From positions 148,741 to 212,740 of the forward strand of contig NZ_JPOS01000035.1 of assembly GCF_000759025.1 (NCBI RefSeq): a stretch of 64,000 nt of DNA, read 5' to 3'. Position 1 is the first letter of the stretch. Each line of letters opens with the position of its first letter. Made by a program: the position numbers and the translations under genes. The notes below the pieces were generated by a model. The model ran no database searches and was not told the DNA's origin. It saw only the letters and a list, made by a program, of their open reading frames with translations. Shown here one piece after another: positions 59,047 to 64,000 of this stretch. This DNA is from Phaeodactylibacter xiamenensis (GTDB lineage Bacteria > Bacteroidota > Bacteroidia > Chitinophagales > Saprospiraceae).

Positions 59047-61352
59047 CATTCCATCCGCCGAAGCCAATAGGCGAAGGAGGACACACACACACACACAGCG
59101 TTCTTAAGTTTCTGCTAGCAATAGTGCTCTTGTTTATAATGACTAATGCTTCCTCTGCTCAAAGAGAGGGCGAAACAAATAGCTATAGAGCTTGGTCTAC
59201 CTGTGATAGCTACAATGGATTTTTTGATAAGGAGGCATTAGAAACAATGGAGTATATTTCTGATACCATTTATCCAAGTGGCCGGATGATAATCAGAGCT
59301 GACCACTGGCACGAGCTGGGAGGCCTGGATAGCATCAGCAGTATGATGGGATTGAATAATGATTATAGTTTTCAGCTGGTAAAAACACAAAAGAGCCGGG
59401 GTGACGATGGGATCAGTTATTACCGTTATCAACAATATTATAAGAACATCCGGGTTGAAGGGGGAGGATTCACGATTGCTGCTCTGGCTGGGCCAGGTAC
59501 AGGTCCTGAAAACCCCTGTTTAGAAGTGAAAATGCTTTTTCCGTTTGTTGCAACAGAGGTGCACTCGATAGACCCTATTCCATTGAGCTCGATTTCAGTG
59601 GCAAATACTCTGGGGAATTACTATGTAGCCCAACCTCAGGCAAGCCTGTCTGTTTTAGATGCCAATTTGAGCATCTGGCCCAATCTTCTTAATGATTGTG
59701 CTTACTATCTGGCCTGGGATGTTAACTATATTATTGATGGTGAAAGCAAAAGGGCATGGGTAGATGCCAAAAACGGGACGGTACTTAAAGTAATCGACGG
59801 ATCAATGAATTTGGTTGCTCCTATGGAAACACCCGGATATGGGCAACTTCCTGGAAACACCAATGATTTGGATGATTCGTTTGACGGATCAGTAACCCGG
59901 CTAATTACTGAAAACCTGGATACGGAGGTTAGAACTTATGATTTTGGTGGAAATATGCAGGCAAGACCTTTGGGCATTAATCTCAGTGAATGGCCTGACG
60001 CCTTTATACCGTCAACTAACCTCCTTCAGTGGGACGGGACTACAGCCTCTCCTCATGTTTATCAAGCTCATTTTGCAACGACGGAGTGCGTAAAAGTTTT
60101 CTCCTCCTCTTTAGAAATAGATTTTGGCACGGTCCGGGTTGCTGTGGATGAAGAGGATAACGCAATGGCTTTCCGTGAATCCACTGATTTTAGTTCTTTT
60201 ATAGCTTTAGGCTTCTTAGGAGGGTCAACTACGGCTATATTTGATATCGTTGCCCACGAACTAGGTCATTGCTATATGTTTGGGGAGTCGCTGGAATATA
60301 CAAATGCAGGAAATGAATCCCTTCACGAAGGTATCGCAGATATGTTTGGTACCTATGTCGAGTCCGTTATACAAGGCACAGTCGATTGGGTAATAGGTGA
60401 TGATGAGTCGGCTGTAGCTACAGAAGTAAACAGAGACTTAGCCAACCCTGAGTTCAATTGTTTTTCGGATGTTGAAAATTTACTCCAACAACACACGAGG
60501 TCCACTCCACTTAGTCATTGGTTTTTCTTGGTAAGTACAGGAGACCCCGCTCTGGGCATCAACTCACTGGGCATGGAAACGGTTTTAGGCTATATCATGG
60601 ATGCCCTGGCAGCGAATTCCTCATTAAGCGATTACAGCGACCTTAAAGATGCGGTTTTAGGGGTGGTTGAATTGCAACATAGTGTATGTTCGGAAGAGTA
60701 CACTTCGATCGCTAGAGCATGGAATGAAATCTGTGTGGGTAATACACCTATTTGTCCATACACTATAACTGGAAACACTATTGTTTATGAGGAAAACAAT
60801 GTCTTGTCGTTATGTATAAATGGAGGGATTCCTAATGCTACGTACAGGTGGTATGTTCCTGGAGATGCGAACTGGACGGCTAACGGTCAGTCTGGTACGA
60901 ACTTATTTGAAGGCACTTGTTTATATGTAACTCAATTTGATAATTACCCTTATTACCCTCAATTCTTTAAAATTGACGTATATTCTCCTACAGTAGGCCC
61001 CGCATATAATCAGTCTATCACGGTGACGTTAATTGACCGCGACGGCGATGACCCCACTTGTTGGGAATACTATGATAGCCTGCAGCCATTGATGCATAAT
61101 AATGAAGGGCAACATGAGAGTGCTGCCGAACAGCGCCTGGATAAAGCCTGGCTCACCATAGATCAAAGCGTTCCACAGCAATTAGTGTACTGGATTAAAG
61201 GTTTCGACATCATGGGAAGGCTGGTTTATGATGGGCTCTTCAAAGATATAAGAGATGAAGGTCTCCCCAGCCGATACGGCATGCTAATGTTGCAATACTT
61301 TGACGAAAATGGAAAATGGTTAGGTACGCAAAAAGTAATGCCTAACAGATAG
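58995..61352 (+). CDS. Secreted M4 (thermolysin-like) metalloprotease
   Basis: 785 residues. Hydrophobic export helix VLKFLLAIVLLFIMTNASSAQ starts only at ~residue 36, after a 35-residue extension MNLLNLSRG...GEGGHTHTHS that includes an (AC)8 tract. FTP-like propeptide (~60-230). Catalytic domain: H421-E422-L-G-H425, third ligand E445 in HEGIADMFG (thermolysin NEAISDIFG). Post-domain ~590-785 with Cys and an Ig-like end (YQSITVTLIDRDGDD...). T9SS tail is not typical, so the secretion route is unclear. Predicted extracellular protease. Confidence 0.83.
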   Translation: MNLLNLSRGAVITEVTHTFHPPKPIGEGGHTHTHSVLKFLLAIVLLFIMTNASSAQREGETNSYRAWSTCDSYNGFFDKEALETMEYISDTIYPSGRMIIRADHWHELGGLDSISSMMGLNNDYSFQLVKTQKSRGDDGISYYRYQQYYKNIRVEGGGFTIAALAGPGTGPENPCLEVKMLFPFVATEVHSIDPIPLSSISVANTLGNYYVAQPQASLSVLDANLSIWPNLLNDCAYYLAWDVNYIIDGESKRAWVDAKNGTVLKVIDGSMNLVAPMETPGYGQLPGNTNDLDDSFDGSVTRLITENLDTEVRTYDFGGNMQARPLGINLSEWPDAFIPSTNLLQWDGTTASPHVYQAHFATTECVKVFSSSLEIDFGTVRVAVDEEDNAMAFRESTDFSSFIALGFLGGSTTAIFDIVAHELGHCYMFGESLEYTNAGNESLHEGIADMFGTYVESVIQGTVDWVIGDDESAVATEVNRDLANPEFNCFSDVENLLQQHTRSTPLSHWFFLVSTGDPALGINSLGMETVLGYIMDALAANSSLSDYSDLKDAVLGVVELQHSVCSEEYTSIARAWNEICVGNTPICPYTITGNTIVYEENNVLSLCINGGIPNATYRWYVPGDANWTANGQSGTNLFEGTCLYVTQFDNYPYYPQFFKIDVYSPTVGPAYNQSITVTLIDRDGDDPTCWEYYDSLQPLMHNNEGQHESAAEQRLDKAWLTIDQSVPQQLVYWIKGFDIMGRLVYDGLFKDIRDEGLPSRYGMLMLQYFDENGKWLGTQKVMPNR
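59081..59096 (+). repeat. (AC)8 dinucleotide tract in coding sequence
   Basis: Sixteen bases of AC repeat encode HTHTH within the peptidase's N-terminal extension; a second (CA)4-5 tract is at 59040-59048. Slippage by one unit would frameshift the gene. Confidence 0.7.
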
Positions 61353-61479
61353 CGGAATGTTTAGCACATAAAGTTAAAAGTGCCCTCCTGGTTTCCAGAA
61401 AGAACGAGTAATGCATCTCTGCACCCTCTTTTCAAGGGGAGGAGCAATTTCGGAGATCAGGAGGGCTAAAAATATAGCC

Positions 61480-62163
61480 ATGAAACAGGACTTCAAACGT
61501 ACCTTTACTGCCTTACTCCTACTGCTCAGCGTAAGTGCCCTTGACGGGCAGACCTACTTCAGCCTTCGGCTGAGTGGAGGGTTGACGGATATAAATAAAG
61601 GAGCGTTCTTCCAGGGCGACCCTGCGACCACCACTTATAACTGGAATTTCGAAAATCAGGTAGTGGAGCATTGGGCATTTGGGCTGATGGTAGAACATCA
61701 GTTGGACGAAAAACTTTTCCTTGCCTGGACTAATACCTATTACCCCAATCGAGTCTTCGAGGTTTACTGTAATGGAGTTGCTCCGTGTAATTTTTTTCGT
61801 TTTGATAGTTGGCGTACAGATTTAGCTGTTAAACGTTCATTTGCAGATGCGGTTTTGTTAGGAATGGGCCTTGGCTTAAACTATATTCATAACCCTGAAA
61901 TAGGTAGATACAGTAGTGGAAATTATTCCAAAGTATCTCTCAATACATTCAACGGTGCCTACTTTGAGTATACAGCCCAAATGTCGCTGGCTTATTGGTA
62001 TAAGAGATATATGATAGAGGTAGCTTACTTTAAAGGTTTTGGACACAGAGGTATAGACCGGGAAATGCTCCGCCCGATCAATGAGCTTAATCTTACGCTG
62101 ATCCTTCAGTTCAAGGCGCCGTGGTCTGGTAAAGGGCGCAGGGGTATGGAGCTTCGGTTTTGA
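61480..62163 (+). CDS. Outer-membrane beta-barrel protein
   Basis: 227 residues from ATG 61480 (signal MKQDFKRTFTALLLLLSVSALDGQ). Alternating strands: YFSLRLSGGLTDINKG, WAFGLMVEHQLDEKLFLAWTNTYY, VLLGMGLGLNYIHNP, YFEYTAQMSLAYWYKRYMIEVAYFKGFGHRG, ELNLTLILQFKAPW, ending in RF, as barrel proteins do. A decayed relative lies at 49470-49578. Function unknown. Followed by the second copy of the duplication. Confidence 0.75.
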   Translation: MKQDFKRTFTALLLLLSVSALDGQTYFSLRLSGGLTDINKGAFFQGDPATTTYNWNFENQVVEHWAFGLMVEHQLDEKLFLAWTNTYYPNRVFEVYCNGVAPCNFFRFDSWRTDLAVKRSFADAVLLGMGLGLNYIHNPEIGRYSSGNYSKVSLNTFNGAYFEYTAQMSLAYWYKRYMIEVAYFKGFGHRGIDREMLRPINELNLTLILQFKAPWSGKGRRGMELRF

Positions 62164-62216
62164 AGGCTTATTTTATATAATCCAAAGGCTAGTTGGGCAG
62201 GTTGCATTGCCTGACC

Positions 62217-62560
62217 CCACTTCCCTGGATGTCCACGGGAACTGGATTTTGGTGAATGATGGGGGCGTGGTGGGGTGAAAAGCGGTTTTTCCCGTGCTGG
62301 TAAATCGGCGAGCGTTACCTGAGCAGCATTTTAGTCGTAGCTACAGACCTGATTATGAAGGACGTATTTGTTTTTTCAGGTGCAATAAGTGAAAATCTAC
62401 CCTGTCTTTTTTCGGGAAAAGTGTCACAAAAAAGTTTCCAGAGCCTTCTTATCTTAAGGGTGACAATGGGATAAGCGCTTATTCTGATCGCACATTTTTA
62501 ATATTGAACTATGAATTTGGTCAATCTATCGCGTGGATCTGGTTGTTAGTCACAATTGTA
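62217..62560. repeat. Segmental duplication, copy 2 (~344 bp)
   Basis: Carries a silent copy of the last ~20 spermidine-synthase-like codons (TSLDVHGNWILVNDGGVVG-stop), the promoter block with ATAAGCGCTTAT at 62471-62482, and an aborted leader ORF MNLVNLSRGSGC-stop (62511-62549) matching the M4 peptidase start MNLLNLSRG. The 464-base gap 62164-62627 contains nothing else. Confidence 0.8.
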
Positions 62561-62627
62561 CTGGTCCCTAACGAAAGATCAATCTGAATCTTTGTTCTAA
62601 ATTTTGGTAATATGTAAAATTAAAACC

Positions 62628-64000
62628 ATGAAAAACATCATTCTTTTAAGCTTTTTAAGCTTTTTGATATACTATAAAGTTAATGCTCAAGCCGACTTTA
62701 TCGAACCAATGTCGAAAGATTTATTTCTTTCTGATAACAATCGTGCAGCGTTATTTTATGAGCAGGAAAGCAACCCCAAACATTTAGAGGTAAAGCCTAT
62801 AAAGATGAATGATCTTTGGAGTTTTCAAAATAATGGCTCATTTGAATTTAGTTTGCCTGACATTGAGACACCGATTTATGCATTTGCGAAAAGACCAAGA
62901 CGCTATTCAGATAGGGATTACATTTGGTCAGGAGAAATTTATAGTGAAGAGGGGCAATTATTAGGGGATGTTGTATTTGCTCAAGAAAAAGACAAAAAAT
63001 TTGGGCGCATAAATATTGGGGACCGCCGGTTTATTATTCGCGATTTGGGTACAGAGTTAGATGATGACCAGGTTCTAATAGAAATAGATAAAGAGAAAGT
63101 AGTAGGGCGTTGTTATCAAGATGAAGTTTTTGAAGAGGAAGACGTTTTAATGGGGCCAAACGATGGTGACAATGAAGAAGTAGAAAGCTGTGATGCAATA
63201 ATAAGCGTATTAATACTTTATTCACAAGAAGTACTCGACGCAGGGATAGATTATGAGCAAGAAGCAATACTTGGGGTAGCTGACCTAAATACTGCCCTTG
63301 CCGAATCTGCGATTCCTAATACCAATGTCTCGGCTGAAATTGCAGGGTATGAATTGTTGGAAGGATATATTGAAGATGATAATGGCCTTATAGTAAGAAG
63401 TAATTTAGCTGAAAATGAGAATATTCCAGCCCTTAGAGATGAATATAATGCCGATTTGGTTGTCTTGTTCCAAGTCATGGATTTCTTTTCAGATGGTGTG
63501 CAACTAGGCGGAATTGCAATGATAAATGATGGCCGATTCACAGATGGTGTACCAGACGTGAATATGGTTTTTAGTGTGATTGATACAGAAGCTCCGTCAG
63601 ATATTTTTGCCCATGAAATAGGACACTTACTTGGCTGCCGACATTTAAAGGAAGAAGACCCACACGGATTTGCTAATGCTTATGAAATATGCACATTGCC
63701 AATATCTGGTGAGGGGCAAAATTTTTGTGCCCAATATATGAGTACTGTCATGGACGGGAACGCTGATGTAAGCAGGGTATTGAGATTTTCTAATCCGGAA
63801 GGACTTTATCAGGAATTTGCCACTGGGACAGATGATCATAATAATGCTAGAATGATAGCCCAGACAGCTTGCCCGATTAGTTTATTTGGAGGTATGGTGG
63901 AGGGCGGATTTGCAGACCCCCCATTTAATGCCAATGCCACTGGACCATTGTATATTTATCACGATAATATCGGTTCTTTTACTTATTCCTCTTACTATGA
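62628..64000 (+). CDS. Secreted metzincin (reprolysin-like) metalloprotease, 3' end outside window
   Basis: 457 codons in frame without stop to the window edge. Signal peptide MKNIILLSFLSFLIYYKVNAQ. A propeptide region follows (~22-180), then SCDAIISVLILYSQEVLDAG, opening a reprolysin-like catalytic domain. The zinc motif HEIGHLLGCRH (H329, E330, H333, H339) and Met-turn STVMDG are present. After it VLRFSNPEGLYQEF...DHNNARMIAQTA is typical of the family. AT-rich like the adjacent M4 gene. Its promoter is the second copy of the duplication. Confidence 0.85.
   Translation, partial: MKNIILLSFLSFLIYYKVNAQADFIEPMSKDLFLSDNNRAALFYEQESNPKHLEVKPIKMNDLWSFQNNGSFEFSLPDIETPIYAFAKRPRRYSDRDYIWSGEIYSEEGQLLGDVVFAQEKDKKFGRINIGDRRFIIRDLGTELDDDQVLIEIDKEKVVGRCYQDEVFEEEDVLMGPNDGDNEEVESCDAIISVLILYSQEVLDAGIDYEQEAILGVADLNTALAESAIPNTNVSAEIAGYELLEGYIEDDNGLIVRSNLAENENIPALRDEYNADLVVLFQVMDFFSDGVQLGGIAMINDGRFTDGVPDVNMVFSVIDTEAPSDIFAHEIGHLLGCRHLKEEDPHGFANAYEICTLPISGEGQNFCAQYMSTVMDGNADVSRVLRFSNPEGLYQEFATGTDDHNNARMIAQTACPISLFGGMVEGGFADPPFNANATGPLYIYHDNIGSFTYSSYY

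Noticed and set aside
1..64000. CRISPR arrays and tRNA/rRNA genes
   Set aside because: I saw no regularly spaced repeats and no tRNA-like T-loop/acceptor pattern or rRNA segments; the 60-base spaced pair at 28733/28793 has only two copies.

Overview
The window reads as chromosomal DNA of a Bacteroidota bacterium, most likely in the Saprospiria (Lewinella/Phaeodactylibacter-like). Five protein tails carry type IX secretion (T9SS) C-terminal sorting signals of the PNP...YPAGLY/F...K-hydrophobic-R type. Several genes have Bacteroidota-type -7 boxes (TAnnTTTG) and lack Shine-Dalgarno sequences. Outer-membrane beta-barrels, a TonB-dependent receptor and lineage-typical small proteins are interspersed with housekeeping genes (rpsT, rpmE2, sucA, pdxH, creD). 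The genus is an inference from protein style, not from a marker gene.

Layout. 1-4455: secreted and lipoprotein genes, including a T9SS tail with no export signal. 4456-11163: a small membrane protein, a GT-C-like glycosyltransferase, rpsT, an outer-membrane protein and sucA, with several hairpins and a large quasi-palindrome upstream of sucA. 11324-15998: Uma2-like nuclease, SMUG2-type glycosylase, a BrnT toxin with an atypical partner, a lipoprotein, an AT-rich regulator and a CWC/DUF5522 protein, separated by palindromic MITE-like elements that continue to 16570. 16791-28680: TonB receptor, TerB-like protein, pdxH, a divergent MarR/ABM pair with a visible operator, a ParE-type toxin-antitoxin pair, M24 peptidase, a helical-repeat protein and a large T9SS protein. 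28952-38589: serpin, a GMC oxidoreductase/subunit-3 pair, a TPR protein that looks like a sensor kinase stripped of its catalytic core, a YCF48-repeat T9SS protein, a STAND-like ATPase/nuclease and an intact NarL-type response regulator.

The outstanding system is at 38954-49578: a diversity-generating retroelement (DGR). A DGR-type reverse transcriptase (YVDD; GNLTSQ motif) at 40222-41328 carries its adenine-rich template repeat (TR, 41294-41410) overlapping its own 3' end. An Avd-like helical protein is encoded divergently, one base away. Two FGE-sulfatase/C-type-lectin-fold proteins on either side end in variable repeats (VR1 39668-39783, VR2 42179-42295). By my base-by-base alignment VR1 and VR2 differ from TR at 20 and 16 positions, and every changed position is an adenine in TR. 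VR1 has also lost one TR adenine, so its gene is out of frame. Downstream lie a 931-residue LRR-Roc-COR-CHAT protein (a GTPase switch with a caspase-like effector), a small gene split by an IS4-family insertion with an 8-bp target duplication, and three more FGE-like paralogues plus a sixth truncated one. Their variable segments have the same 24-codon length but differ at non-adenine positions. The arrangement suggests a hypervariable recognition module feeding a GTPase/protease effector, a candidate conflict or self/non-self recognition locus.

49660-64000: creD, an orphan HTH protein, a GH15 glucosidase, a PLP sulfur-amino-acid enzyme with divergent Lrp regulator, a PepSY protein, rpmE2, a GlmU-like/spermidine-synthase-like operon, then two secreted metalloproteases whose upstream regions are copies of one ~345-bp duplication. 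The last protease (HExxHxxGxxH) runs off the window end.
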